Below, one piece after another: positions 1 to 7,824 of a stretch of DNA of 12,454 nucleotides. Source of the DNA: an uncultured Polymorphobacter sp. (GTDB lineage Bacteria > Pseudomonadota > Alphaproteobacteria > Sphingomonadales > Sphingomonadaceae); the NCBI GenBank assembly GCA_937894055.1, contig CALDHQ010000232.1:1-12454 (forward strand), read 5' to 3'. The notes beneath the pieces are model-generated. The model was not told where the DNA came from. It made no database searches and saw only the letters and a list, made by a program, of their open reading frames with translations. The stretch's first letter is position 1; every line of letters begins with the position of its first letter. The position numbers and the translations under genes were made by a program.

Positions 1-515
1 CCGATTCGCTGGTGGCGTGCATCGGCGGCGGCTCGAACGCCATCGGCCTGTTCCATCCGTTCCTCGATGACGCAGACGTCCGCATCATCGGCGTCGAAGC
101 TGCGGGCCACGGCCTTCAAACCGACGCGCACGCCGCCAGCCTGGCGGGCGGTCGCCCCGGCGTGCTCCACGGCAACAAGACGCTGCTGCTGCAGGACGAC
201 GACGGCCAGATCACCGAGGCGCATTCGATTTCGGCGGGCCTCGACTATCCCGGCATCGGCCCCGAGCACGCCTGGCTGCACAGCATCGGCCGCGTCGAAT
301 ACCAATCGGCGACCGACCAGGAAGCGCTCGACGCGTTCCAGATGCTGTGCCGGACCGAGGGTATCATCCCTGCGCTCGAACCCGCACATGCGCTGGCCGC
401 GCTGCGCCGGATCGCGCCGACGATGGCCAAGGACCAGATCATCATCGCCAATCTGTGCGGCCGCGGCGACAAGGACATCTTCACCGTCGCCGAAGCACTG
501 GGGTTCGGCCTGTGA
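1..515 (+). CDS. trpB: Tryptophan synthase beta chain, C-terminal part (5' end outside window)
   Basis: TrpB joins indole with L-serine to make L-tryptophan, using PLP, in the cytoplasmic alpha2-beta2 complex with TrpA. The frame is open from base 3, so the N-terminal half, including the PLP-binding lysine, lies upstream of the window; about 170 of roughly 400 residues are visible. The PLP-phosphate loop GGGSNA appears almost at once (bases 24-41), followed by GVEAAGHG, the [16 protein letters not shown] segment and the terminal CGRGDKDIF motif. The residue before GRGDKD, which contacts the PLP ring nitrogen and is Ser in E. coli, is Cys here; as I recall, Cys is a common alternative in this family. 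The stop codon overlaps the GTG start of trpA (GTGA), which indicates translational coupling and supports equal synthesis of the two subunits. Identification is secure. Confidence 0.97.
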   Translation, partial: DSLVACIGGGSNAIGLFHPFLDDADVRIIGVEAAGHGLQTDAHAASLAGGRPGVLHGNKTLLLQDDDGQITEAHSISAGLDYPGIGPEHAWLHSIGRVEYQSATDQEALDAFQMLCRTEGIIPALEPAHALAALRRIAPTMAKDQIIIANLCGRGDKDIFTVAEALGFGL

Positions 516-1342
516 CCGACCGCCTCTCTGCCCGCTTCGCCGCCTGCGCCGCCGCCAACCGCGCGGCGCTGGTCACCTTCGTCACTGCCGGTGATCCCGA
601 TCTCGAAACCTCGGGCCGCGTGCTGCGGTCGCTGGTCAAGGGCGGTGCCGACATTGTCGAACTCGGCATGCCGTTCACCGATCCGATGGCCGATGGCCCG
701 GCGATCCAGGCGGGCAACATCCGCGCGCTCGGCCACCATATGAAGCTGCGCGAGCTGCTCGAAATGGTGCGCGTCTACCGGCTCGAAGACAATGACACGC
801 CGATCATCCTGATGGGCTATTTCAACCCGGTGCTGAGCTACGGCCCCGAACGCTTCGCCGCCGATGCGGCCGCCGCCGGGCTTGACGGCACGATCATCGT
901 CGACCTGCCGCCCGAGGAAGACGCCGAGCTGGCGCCGTATCTGCAGGCCAGCGGCCTGCACATGGTGCGCCTCGCGACGCCAACGACCGATGCGGTGCGG
1001 CTGCCCAAGGTGCTCGGCGGCGCGTCGGGTTTCGTCTATTATGTCGCGGTCGCCGGCATCACCGGCACCGCATCGGCAGCAACCACCGACATCGCCGCTG
1101 CCGTGGCGCGGCTCAAGGCCAAGACCAATCTGCCGATTGCCGTGGGTTTCGGCATCAAGACGCCCGATGACGCGGCCGCCGTGGCGCGCCATGCCGACGG
1201 TGTCGTCGTCGGTTCGGCGATTGTCGCGCTGATCGGCGCGGCTGCCGAAGCCCGCGCCAACGACCTGCCCGAACAGGTCGAAGCATTCGTCCGTTCGCTA
1301 AGCACCGCGGTGCACGGCGCCCGCCAGGAGGCTGCCCAATGA
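512..1342 (+). CDS. trpA: Tryptophan synthase alpha chain
   Basis: TrpA cleaves indole-3-glycerol phosphate to indole and glyceraldehyde-3-phosphate and channels indole to TrpB. The frame stays open upstream to 347, but homology begins at a GTG at 512 that overlaps the trpB stop by 4 nt, giving 276 residues, close to the usual ~265-280. The TIM-barrel signature [18 protein letters not shown] carries both catalytic acids, Glu50 and Asp61 (Glu49 and Asp60 in E. coli). The C-terminal GITGT and [11 protein letters not shown] segments are the phosphate-binding loops. The stop codon overlaps the accD start (ATGA). The trpB-trpA-accD-folC order is a common alphaproteobacterial arrangement. The start is inferred from coupling and homology; no separate Shine-Dalgarno sequence is needed. 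Confidence 0.97.
   Translation: MTDRLSARFAACAAANRAALVTFVTAGDPDLETSGRVLRSLVKGGADIVELGMPFTDPMADGPAIQAGNIRALGHHMKLRELLEMVRVYRLEDNDTPIILMGYFNPVLSYGPERFAADAAAAGLDGTIIVDLPPEEDAELAPYLQASGLHMVRLATPTTDAVRLPKVLGGASGFVYYVAVAGITGTASAATTDIAAAVARLKAKTNLPIAVGFGIKTPDDAAAVARHADGVVVGSAIVALIGAAAEARANDLPEQVEAFVRSLSTAVHGARQEAAQ
1326..1331 (+). promoter_or_regulatory. Perfect Shine-Dalgarno sequence of accD inside trpA
   Basis: AGGAGG lies 7 nt before the accD ATG at 1339, within the last codons of trpA. It fixes the accD start and suggests that accD is initiated strongly on its own as well as by coupling to trpA termination. Confidence 0.85.
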
Positions 1343-2196
1343 GTTGGCTCACCCGCATCCGCCCGCGCCTGACCGGCTTTCTCGGCCGCCGCGAGACGCC
1401 CGACAATCTGTGGCACAAGTGCCGCGCCTGCAACGCCATGGTCTATACCAAGGAGTTCGACGAGAACCTTGGCGTCTGCCCGAAGTGCGAATTCCACGAA
1501 CGCATCGGCCCGAAGGAGCGCTTCGCGCAGGTGTTCGATGACGGCGTCCACACGCGGCTCGAAATCCCGGCAGTGCCCGAAGACCCGCTCGGTTTCCGCG
1601 ACCAGAAGAAATACACCGACCGCATCAAGGCGGCGCGCACCGCGACAGCCGAGCCCGAGGCGATGGCAGTCGCGACCGGCAAGATCGGCGGCGTCGATGC
1701 CGTGGTCGCGGTGCAGAACTTCGCGTTCATGGGCGGCTCGATGGGGCTGGCCGTGGGTGAGGCGTTCCTGACCGGCGCGATGGCGGCGGTCAAAGCCCGC
1801 GCGCCGTTCATCATCTTCACCGCCGCCGGCGGCGCGCGCATGCAGGAAGGCATTCTCAGCCTGATGCAGATGCCGCGCACCACCGTCGCGGTCGCCGAAC
1901 TGCGCGAGGCCGGGCTGCCGTACATCGTCGTGATGACCGACCCGACGACCGGCGGCGTCACTGCCTCCTACGCCATGCTCGGCGATATCCAGATCGCCGA
2001 ACCCGGTGCATTGATCGGTTTCGCCGGGCAACGCGTCATCGAAAACACCATCCGCGAAAAGCTGCCCGAAGGCTTCCAGCGCGCCGAATATCTGCTCGAA
2101 CACGGGATGCTCGACATGGTGGTGCCGCGCAAGGAGCTGCACGCGACGCTGGCGCGGCTGGTGGAATTGCTGATGCGCCAGCGCGTGGCTGCCTGA
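1339..2196 (+). CDS. accD: Acetyl-CoA carboxylase carboxyltransferase, beta subunit
   Basis: AccD pairs with AccA to transfer the carboxyl group from carboxybiotin to acetyl-CoA, producing malonyl-CoA for fatty-acid synthesis in the cytoplasm. The 285-residue protein has the N-terminal four-cysteine zinc ribbon (Cys28, Cys31, Cys47, Cys50) followed by a crotonase-like carboxyltransferase domain. Typical segments visible there include [25 protein letters not shown] and [18 protein letters not shown]. Length matches the family (about 280-305). The start is supported by a perfect AGGAGG 7 nt upstream and by the ATGA overlap with trpA. folC follows after only 4 nt, so the genes are almost certainly co-transcribed. 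The 445-codon reading frame on the opposite strand is a GC-driven shadow. Confidence 0.98.
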   Translation: MSWLTRIRPRLTGFLGRRETPDNLWHKCRACNAMVYTKEFDENLGVCPKCEFHERIGPKERFAQVFDDGVHTRLEIPAVPEDPLGFRDQKKYTDRIKAARTATAEPEAMAVATGKIGGVDAVVAVQNFAFMGGSMGLAVGEAFLTGAMAAVKARAPFIIFTAAGGARMQEGILSLMQMPRTTVAVAELREAGLPYIVVMTDPTTGGVTASYAMLGDIQIAEPGALIGFAGQRVIENTIREKLPEGFQRAEYLLEHGMLDMVVPRKELHATLARLVELLMRQRVAA

Positions 2197-2200
2197 CAGC

Positions 2201-3526
2201 ATGGAGGCAGCGCACTCCGACAATCCGGTCCTTGATGCGCTGCTTTCGGTGGCGTTCAAGCTGCACCCGCAGACCGTCGACCTGTCGCTCGACCGGCTCG
2301 AGCGGCTGCTCAGCCGGCTCGGCAATCCGCATCGCAAGCTGCCGCCGGTGTTCCATGTCGCGGGCACCAACGGCAAGGGCTCGACGGTGGCGTTCCTGCG
2401 CGCCTGCCTCGAAGCGTCGGGCGCGCGCGTCCATGTCTATACCTCGCCGCACCTGGTGCGCTTCAACGAGCGCATCCGGCTCGCCGGGCATCTGATCGAC
2501 GATGACACGCTGATGCTCAACATGCGCGACGTGCTCAACGTCAACGCCAATATGCCGATCACCTTCTTCGAACTGACGACCGCGGTGGCGCTGCTGGCGT
2601 TCTCGCGCACCCCGGCCGACGCCTGCATCCTCGAAGTCGGGCTCGGCGGGCGCTTGGACGCAACCAACGTCATCGAAAACCCCGTCGTCACCGGCATCGC
2701 GCAGCTCGGCATCGATCACCAGAGCTGGCTCGGCAACTCGATCCTCGACATCGCGCGCGAAAAGGCCGGCATCGCCAAAAAGGGCGTGCCGATGTTGCTG
2801 TCGCGCTATCCCAAGACCGTCACCGCGCGCATCGCCGAAGTCGCCGGCCTCGTCGGCGCCAAAACGCTGGTGCGCGGCGAGGACTGGGATTCCGCGCTCT
2901 ACGAAGGCCAGCTGCATTACCGCGACGCGGCGGGCAAACTCAGCCTGCCGCTGCCGCGCCTCGCCGGCACGCACCAATATGACAACGCCGCGCTCGCCGT
3001 CGCGATGCTGCGCCACCAGTCGGCGGTCACCGTGCCCGACTCAGCGCTGCGCGCCGGCATGGGCTGGGCCGAATGGCCGGCGCGGCTGCAAAAGCTCGAC
3101 AAGGGGCCGCTGACCGCAAGGCTGGCGCCCGAAGCCGATGTCTGGCTCGACGGCGGCCACAACCCCGCCGCCGGCCGCGCCATCGCCGACGCCTTCCGCG
3201 GCCACGCGCTCGCCGAACGGCCGTTCTACATCGTGCTCGGCATGCTTTCGACCAAGGACGCCGCCGGCTTCCTCAAGCCGTTCGCCGGCCGCGCCACCGC
3301 CGTCTACGCCGTGCCGATCGCCCGCCACGAACACCACGACCCCGCCGAACTGGTGCGCATCGCCCGCGAAACCGGCCTGCCCGCCAGCACCTCGTCGAGC
3401 GTCGCCGAGGCGCTGTCCGAAATCGCCCGCGGCAGCGACCGCGCCCGGCCACCGGTGGTGCTGATTACCGGCTCGCTGCATCTGGCGGGTGAAGTGTTGG
3501 CGGCGAACGGGCAGGCGCCGGTTTAA
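2201..3526 (+). CDS. folC: Bifunctional folylpolyglutamate synthase / dihydrofolate synthase
   Basis: FolC adds L-glutamate to dihydropteroate and then further glutamates to folates, using ATP, in the cytoplasm. The 441-residue product is slightly longer than E. coli FolC (422). It carries the Mur-ligase-type P-loop HVAGTNGKGST at residues 52-62, the TSPHLVRFNERI motif at about 81-92, the ILEVGLGGRLDATN segment with the metal-binding glutamate near 148, and the C-terminal-domain motif LDGGHNPAAG near 315. The ATG is 4 nt after the accD stop with no strong ribosome binding site, so translation probably depends on accD. The gene ends the + strand operon and a strong hairpin follows its TAA. FolC is related to the Mur ligases, but the TNGKGST loop and overall pattern separate it from them. 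Confidence 0.97.
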   Translation: MEAAHSDNPVLDALLSVAFKLHPQTVDLSLDRLERLLSRLGNPHRKLPPVFHVAGTNGKGSTVAFLRACLEASGARVHVYTSPHLVRFNERIRLAGHLIDDDTLMLNMRDVLNVNANMPITFFELTTAVALLAFSRTPADACILEVGLGGRLDATNVIENPVVTGIAQLGIDHQSWLGNSILDIAREKAGIAKKGVPMLLSRYPKTVTARIAEVAGLVGAKTLVRGEDWDSALYEGQLHYRDAAGKLSLPLPRLAGTHQYDNAALAVAMLRHQSAVTVPDSALRAGMGWAEWPARLQKLDKGPLTARLAPEADVWLDGGHNPAAGRAIADAFRGHALAERPFYIVLGMLSTKDAAGFLKPFAGRATAVYAVPIARHEHHDPAELVRIARETGLPASTSSSVAEALSEIARGSDRARPPVVLITGSLHLAGEVLAANGQAPV

Positions 3527-3531
3527 CACCC

Positions 3532-3567
3532 CTCTTGATCCTCCCCGAAGGCGGGGAGGATCAAGAG
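3532..3567. terminator. Perfect 16-bp hairpin between convergent folC and tag, probable bidirectional terminator
   Basis: The arm CTCTTGATCCTCCCCG (3532-3547) is exactly reverse-complementary to 3552-3567, with an AAGG loop. It fills the 55-nt space between the folC stop and the tag stop on the other strand, where a shared terminator is expected. Neither side has a T-tract, so intrinsic termination may be inefficient. The element could instead act as a 3'-end stabiliser or be a copy of a dispersed intergenic palindrome. Confidence 0.6.
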
Positions 3568-3581
3568 CGCCGGGGCGTTCG

Positions 3582-4130
3582 CTAAACTGCCGGGTTCCGC
3601 CTGAAACACCGCGCCGCATGGTCGTCCACCAGCCCGACCGCCTGCATCCACGCATAGGTGATCACCGGCCCGACGAACTTGAAGCCGCGCGCCTTGAGCG
3701 CCTTCGAGATTTCGGCCGACAGCGGCGTTTGGGCGGGAACGGTGACGCCGTCGCCGACTAGCGGCACGCCGCCGACGAAGCTCCAGGCGAAGCCGCTGAA
3801 GTCCTCGCCGGCATCGCGCATGCGCAGGAATGCCTGGGCGCCGCCGATGGTGGCATTGATCTTGGCGCGGGCGCGGATGATGCCGGGGTCGCCCATCAGC
3901 CGTTCGACATCATCGGCGGTGAACGCCGCGACGATTTCGGGGTCGAAGCCGGCGAACGCGGCGCGGAAGCCGTCGCGGCGGTGCAGGATGGTGCGCCATG
4001 ACAGCCCGGCCTGAAAGCCTTCGAGCATCAGCATTTCCCACAGCGCGCGGCTGTCGCGGACGGGCACGCCCCATTCGTTGTCGTGATAGGCGGCCATAAC
4101 GGCATCGCCTTCGGCCCAGCTGCAGCGCAT
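3582..4130 (-). CDS. tag: DNA-3-methyladenine glycosylase I
   Basis: Tag excises 3-methyladenine from alkylated DNA as the first step of base-excision repair. The 182-residue product (E. coli: 187) shows the family pattern throughout. MRCSW at the N-terminus and HAARC near the C-terminus provide the zinc ligands Cys3, His16, His171 and Cys175. LEGFQAGLSW contains the catalytic-pocket Glu37 and Trp45. The GIIRxRxKI segment and GFKFVGP motif are also present. An in-frame ATG lies 30 nt further upstream (4160), but the 4130 start matches the conserved MxRCxW beginning and has AGGGGAA about 8 nt before it, so it is preferred. It lies 49 nt downstream of olsB on the same strand and is probably co-transcribed with it; no functional link is obvious. 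It ends at the hairpin shared with folC. Confidence 0.95.
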   Translation of the reverse strand: MRCSWAEGDAVMAAYHDNEWGVPVRDSRALWEMLMLEGFQAGLSWRTILHRRDGFRAAFAGFDPEIVAAFTADDVERLMGDPGIIRARAKINATIGGAQAFLRMRDAGEDFSGFAWSFVGGVPLVGDGVTVPAQTPLSAEISKALKARGFKFVGPVITYAWMQAVGLVDDHAARCFRRNPAV

Positions 4131-4179
4131 GTCAGATTCCCCTGTCGCTGCACCATTCAACCGCCGCGCTGCCTCGGGG

Positions 4180-5031
4180 TCAAGCCGCCGTGGCGTCGGC
4201 GCCGAGGTCGAAGCGGCCGGCGTAGCGGCGGGTGATCTGCGCCACCGGCATCACCACGAACACGTCGACGGTGTTGAACTGGCGGTCGATGAAGGCGCCG
4301 TCGCCGACCATCGCGCCGACGCGCAGATAGCCCTTGAGTAGCGGCGGCAGCGTCCGTGCGGTAGCGCGCGCGTCGATGCGTTCGGCGGGCAGGCGGTCCA
4401 TTTCGACAAAGTGCGCGGGCAGCGTGCGGGCGCGCAGCTCGGGCGGCGCAAGGTGGTGATGGTACAGGTACGACAGTTCGGCGGCGTGCGCGGCGGGGTC
4501 GGTGCCGTGCAGCGACGCGCAGCCGAACAGATGGCCGATGCGGTGCGCCTGCAAATAGCTGGCGATACCGCGCCAGAGAAGGCTGATCGTCGTGGTGTTG
4601 CGGTACGCCGGCGCGACGCAGCTGCGCCCGAGTTCGAGCAACTGGCCGCTGGCGGGCGCCTGCGCGAGCAGCGGCGTCAGGTCATATTCGCCGGCCGAAT
4701 AGAAACCGCCATGCGCCTGCGCCACCGACTGGCGCAGCAAGCGGTAGGTGCCGACAACCTGCCCGCGGACACCGGCGTCATGGTCGATGACCAGCAGATG
4801 ATCGCAGACATTGTCGTGCGCGTCGATGTCGCGCCGCGACGCCAGCATCGCGCGCGTCGGTTGCGCGCCCATTTCGTCGTAAAAGATCCGGTAGCGCAGC
4901 GCCTGCGCCGCAGCGACTTCGACGCCCGATTGCGCGAGGCGCACTTCGAGCTGGCCGACACGGATTGGCGTCTCGGGCGGTGCCGGCGTCCAGCCTGGCC
5001 GCGCCGGGGGGATTCGTACTGGAAGGCCCAT
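4180..5031 (-). CDS. olsB: L-ornithine N(alpha)-acyltransferase-like protein (OlsB, GNAT-type fold)
   Basis: OlsB transfers a 3-hydroxyacyl chain from acyl carrier protein to the alpha-amino group of ornithine, giving lyso-ornithine lipid, the first step in making phosphorus-free ornithine lipids. The 283-residue sequence carries the pattern expected for this family: LRYRIFYDEMGA near residue 48, RDIDAHDNVCDHLLVID, VVGTYRLL, LLELGRSCVAPAYR, LFGCASLHGTDP, LSYLYHHHLAP, LPPLLKGYLRVGAMVGDGAFID and FNTVDVFVV. The start at 5031 has GGAG 5 nt upstream; an in-frame ATG at 5058 (nine residues more, with AGGG before it) is an alternative. olsA, the partner O-acyltransferase, is not in the window. A PhoB-box-like repeat lies upstream. 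Some relatives are annotated as hemolysin-like or generic acyltransferases, so the substrate is inferred from family resemblance. Confidence 0.85.
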   Translation of the reverse strand: MGLPVRIPPARPGWTPAPPETPIRVGQLEVRLAQSGVEVAAAQALRYRIFYDEMGAQPTRAMLASRRDIDAHDNVCDHLLVIDHDAGVRGQVVGTYRLLRQSVAQAHGGFYSAGEYDLTPLLAQAPASGQLLELGRSCVAPAYRNTTTISLLWRGIASYLQAHRIGHLFGCASLHGTDPAAHAAELSYLYHHHLAPPELRARTLPAHFVEMDRLPAERIDARATARTLPPLLKGYLRVGAMVGDGAFIDRQFNTVDVFVVMPVAQITRRYAGRFDLGADATAA

Positions 5032-5089
5032 GCTTGCTCCGCCGTGCCGTTTCACCATGGCGTTGCCCTAGCGACCGGAAATGACAAAC

Positions 5090-5109
5090 CGGTCACTCGG
5101 CCGTGACCG
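5090..5109 (-). terminator. Weak hairpin after ampG, possible terminator
   Basis: CGGTCAC and GTGACCG form a 7-bp stem with a 6-nt loop, 11 nt past the ampG stop on the - strand. It is followed by a modestly T-rich stretch (GTTTGTCATTT). It overlaps the candidate PhoB box, and the two readings compete: the inverted repeat could be an ampG terminator, an operator, or a by-product of the direct repeats. Confidence 0.3.
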
Positions 5110-5120
5110 CTGCGTGACAG
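5099..5120 (-). promoter_or_regulatory. Possible PhoB box upstream of olsB
   Basis: Read on the - strand, CTGTCAC-GCAG-CGGTCAC (5120 down to 5103, plus the 4-nt tail to 5099) is a tandem pair of 7-mers at 11-nt spacing. It resembles the PhoB consensus of two CTGTCAY units separated by 4 nt; each unit differs at one base at most, apart from the pyrimidine position. A further TTGTCAT lies on the same 11-nt register at 5087-5081. The site starts just after the ampG stop, about 45-90 nt before the candidate olsB starts, leaving room for a -10 element. In Sinorhizobium, ornithine-lipid synthesis is phosphate-controlled through PhoB, which makes the match sensible. The linker lacks the usual A/T richness and the region also forms an inverted repeat, so chance remains possible. 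Confidence 0.42.
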
Positions 5121-6455
5121 TCAGCGCGCCGCGTTGCGCGCGGCAATCGCGACATCATCGACCAGCCCGCGCCGCATCATCACCACGAACAGCACGATGC
5201 CGGGCAGCGCCGCGACGGTGGTCAGCAGATAGAATTGCACATAGCCGAGCGCCTCGATCATCGCGCCCGCGGTCGTGCCGCTGACGAAGCGGCCGAGCAC
5301 CGACGCCGCCGCCGACAGCAGCGCGAACTGCGTCGCGGTGAAGCGCAGATCGCACAGCGCTGACAAATAGGCGACGACCGCGACGCCGCCGATACCGCTG
5401 CTGAAATTCTCGAAACCGATGGCCGCGGCCATGCCGATGTTCGAATGGCCGGCCTGCGCGAGTGCCGCGAAGCTGAGGTTCGACACTGCCATCAGGATCA
5501 GGCTGACCAGCACCGAGCGTTTCAGCCCCAGTCGCGTGTAGAGGATGCCGCCGACGAAGACGCCGACGAGCAGCGCGACCAGTCCGAACGCCACGTCATA
5601 GTAAGCGACTTCGTCCTTGCTGAACCCCAGGTCGTTGAACAGCAGCCGGAACGACAGGTTGGCGACGGTATCGCCGAGCTTGTGGATCAGGATGAACGCC
5701 AGCACCAGCCCGGCGCCGGGGCGCTGCATGAAGTCGGCGAGCGGCGCAATCACCGCGTCGCTGACCGCCGCCCAGCCGCGCTTGGTTGAGTTGACGACCG
5801 CATGGCGCACCGGCTCGCCGAGCAGCACTCCCGCCGCCACCGCCGGCAGCGCGAACAGCGTGGCCGCGACATAGGCGGTGCTCCAGCCGGCGCGCTCGGC
5901 GATGACCAGCGCCAGCGCGCCCGCCGCCGATGCACCGATGCGCCAGCCATATTGCGACATGCCCGACCCGACGCCGAGCTGTTCGGGGGTCAGCGTTTCG
6001 ATGCGGAACGCGTCGATGACGATGTCATAGGTCGCGCCGGCAAACGCCACGCACAAGGTCGCGGCGACCACGGTCGACAGCGAAGTCTGCGGGTTCGCCA
6101 GCCCGAGCCACGCCACTGCCGCCATCACGGCGGCCGCCACGACGACCAGCCACGCCCGGCGCTGGCCGATGGCGTTGGCCAGCAGCGGAATCCGCACGCG
6201 GTCGATGGCCGGCGCCCACAGGAATTTGAAATTGTACATCAGGAAGGCCAGCGCGAACGCCGTCACCGCCTTTTTCTCGATGCCAGCTTCGGCGAGGCGG
6301 GTGGTCAGCGTCGCGCCGATCATCGCGAACGGAAACCCCGACGATATGCCGAGCAGCAGCGCCCCGATCGGCGCACGCTGGGCATAGGGGCGGACGCCGG
6401 GTGGCAGGTGGCGGCGCCAGTCGGCGGGGGCGGCGGAAGCGGGCGTTTCGGTCAT
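5121..6455 (-). CDS. ampG: AmpG-like muropeptide permease (major facilitator superfamily)
   Basis: AmpG-type transporters bring GlcNAc-anhydroMurNAc muropeptides from periplasm to cytoplasm for peptidoglycan recycling. The 444-residue product is a polytopic membrane protein with about 12 hydrophobic segments. It has the family's N-terminal pattern (GISSGFPFAMIGATLTTRLAEAGI, then YNFKFLWAPAIDRV and a GQRRAWL loop), and DIVIDAFRIETLTPEQLGVGSGMSQYGWRIG corresponds to the AmpG segment with DIVxDAW. E. coli AmpG is longer (491 residues, 14 segments), so this is the shorter form seen in many alphaproteobacteria. The frame stays open to 6776, but homology supports the ATG at 6455; an ATG at 6467 is possible. 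No strong ribosome binding site precedes either. The gene is divergent from the symporter at 6570, with 114 nt between starts. The exact substrate is inferred; calling it a general MFS transporter would be the conservative reading. Confidence 0.82.
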   Translation of the reverse strand: MTETPASAAPADWRRHLPPGVRPYAQRAPIGALLLGISSGFPFAMIGATLTTRLAEAGIEKKAVTAFALAFLMYNFKFLWAPAIDRVRIPLLANAIGQRRAWLVVVAAAVMAAVAWLGLANPQTSLSTVVAATLCVAFAGATYDIVIDAFRIETLTPEQLGVGSGMSQYGWRIGASAAGALALVIAERAGWSTAYVAATLFALPAVAAGVLLGEPVRHAVVNSTKRGWAAVSDAVIAPLADFMQRPGAGLVLAFILIHKLGDTVANLSFRLLFNDLGFSKDEVAYYDVAFGLVALLVGVFVGGILYTRLGLKRSVLVSLILMAVSNLSFAALAQAGHSNIGMAAAIGFENFSSGIGGVAVVAYLSALCDLRFTATQFALLSAAASVLGRFVSGTTAGAMIEALGYVQFYLLTTVAALPGIVLFVVMMRRGLVDDVAIAARNAAR

Positions 6456-6569
6456 GCGCGCCACCATAGCGTGCCGCGCGCGCGTGTCACGCATATGGCG
6501 TTCGCGCGCGTTCCACGCTAACCGTGGCGGACGCGCCGTTATGCGCCGCGTCGAGACAGGGGACCGTGC

Positions 6570-7811
6570 ATGGGCAAGCGCCTGACCTATTATATTCTGG
6601 CGGCGCTGGTGGCGGGATTGTTCACCGGCTGGGCGGTCAATGCCTATGCCGCGTCGCCCGACGCCGCGAAGGAGGTCGCGCACTATCTGTCGATTGTCAC
6701 CGACCTGTTCCTGCGGCTGATCAAGATGATCATCGCGCCGCTGGTGCTGTCGACGCTGACGGTGGGCATCGCGCACATGGGCGACGGCAGCGCGCTCGGC
6801 CGGATGTTCGGGCGGACGCTCGGCTGGTTCATCGGTGCGTCACTGGTGTCGATCACGCTCGGGCTGATCATGGTCAATTGGTTGCAGCCCGGCGTCGGCG
6901 TCGGGCTGGTGCCGCCGGTGAGTGCGAGTTCGGGGATCCAGACCGCGGCGTTCAGTCTCAAGGATTTCGTCACGCATCTGGTACCCAAGTCGATTTTCGA
7001 GGCGATGGCGACCAACGAGATCCTGCAGATCGTGGTGTTTTCGGTGTTTGCCGGCGTCGGGCTGCTGGCGCTGGGCGATACCGGCAAGCCGCTGACGCAC
7101 CTGCTCGATGCGGTGGCGCAGCTGATGCTCAAGATTACCGGCTATGTGATGAACTTCGCGCCGTTCGCGGTGTTTGCCGCGGTCGCCGCCGCCGTCGCCA
7201 CCGAAGGGCTGGGCATCCTCGTCACCTTCGGCAAGTTCATCGGCGGCTTCTACCTCAGCCTCGGTATGCTGTGGATTCTGCTGCTGGCGGCCGGTGCGGT
7301 GGTCATCGGCCTGCCGCGCATCCTCGGGCTGAGCAAGGCAATCCGCGAGCCGTTCCTGCTGGCGTTCGCCACCGCGAGTTCGGAAAGCGCCTATCCCAAG
7401 ACGCTGGAGGCGCTCGAACGCTTCGGGGTGCCGCCGCGCATTGCCAGCTTCGTGCTGCCGCTGGGCTATTCGTTCAACCTCGATGGCTCGATGATGTATT
7501 GCAGCTTTGCCACCATCTTCATCGCGCAGGCGTACGGCATCGATCTGTCACTCGGGCAGGAAATTACCATGCTGCTGCTGCTGATGGTGACCAGCAAGGG
7601 CATGGCCGGCGTGCCGCGCGCCAGCCTGGTCGTCATCGCTGCGACCTTGAGCTTCTTCAACATTCCCGAGGCCGGGCTGCTGCTCATCCTCGCGGTCGAT
7701 CACTTCCTCGACATGGGGCGCAGCGCGACGAACGTGGTCGGCAATGCCGTGGCGACCGCCGTCGTGGCGAAATGGGAAGGCGAGCTCGGGCCGGAGAAGG
7801 CTGCGGCCTGA
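6570..7811 (+). CDS. Dicarboxylate/amino acid:cation symporter (DAACS family)
   Basis: This 413-residue inner-membrane protein belongs to the GltP/DctA/GltPh family, which imports C4-dicarboxylates or acidic amino acids with H+ or Na+. Visible landmarks are LFLRLIKMIIAPLVLSTL near residue 46, MNFAPFAVFAAVA in TM5, the hairpin-1 serine motif ASSESAYPKTLE, then GYSFNLDGSMMY (the NMDGT-type cation-site motif with Ser in place of Thr), SKGMAGVPRAS in hairpin 2 and DHFLDMGRSATNVVGNAVAT in TM8, whose Asp and Asn residues bind substrate and cation. The start has AGGGGA 6 nt upstream. It stands alone on this strand: ampG is divergent and the DUF805 gene is convergent, with 13 nt between stops. Motifs do not settle whether the substrate is dicarboxylate or glutamate/aspartate, so no symbol is given. 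Confidence 0.93.
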   Translation: MGKRLTYYILAALVAGLFTGWAVNAYAASPDAAKEVAHYLSIVTDLFLRLIKMIIAPLVLSTLTVGIAHMGDGSALGRMFGRTLGWFIGASLVSITLGLIMVNWLQPGVGVGLVPPVSASSGIQTAAFSLKDFVTHLVPKSIFEAMATNEILQIVVFSVFAGVGLLALGDTGKPLTHLLDAVAQLMLKITGYVMNFAPFAVFAAVAAAVATEGLGILVTFGKFIGGFYLSLGMLWILLLAAGAVVIGLPRILGLSKAIREPFLLAFATASSESAYPKTLEALERFGVPPRIASFVLPLGYSFNLDGSMMYCSFATIFIAQAYGIDLSLGQEITMLLLLMVTSKGMAGVPRASLVVIAATLSFFNIPEAGLLLILAVDHFLDMGRSATNVVGNAVATAVVAKWEGELGPEKAAA

Positions 7812-7824
7812 GCCCGCCGCGCCG

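Noticed and set aside
347..511. Upstream extension of the trpA frame
   Set aside because: It overlaps trpB in another frame; the GTG coupled to the trpB stop gives the correct family N-terminus.
1039..2376. 445-codon open frame on the - strand opposite accD
   Set aside because: It lies antisense to a clear accD and trpA 3' end, is Arg/His/Ala-rich with no family motif, and long antisense frames are expected in GC-rich DNA.
2036..3016. 326-codon open frame on the - strand opposite folC
   Set aside because: It has the same shadow character; folC on the + strand has all expected motifs.
6500..6530. Short inverted repeat CCACG-CTAAC-CGTGG between ampG and the symporter
   Set aside because: A 5-bp stem is expected by chance in this composition and nothing else supports an operator.
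6456..6776. N-terminal extension of the AmpG-like frame
   Set aside because: Arg/Gln-rich sequence without membrane character that would overlap the divergent symporter start; family homology begins after 6455.
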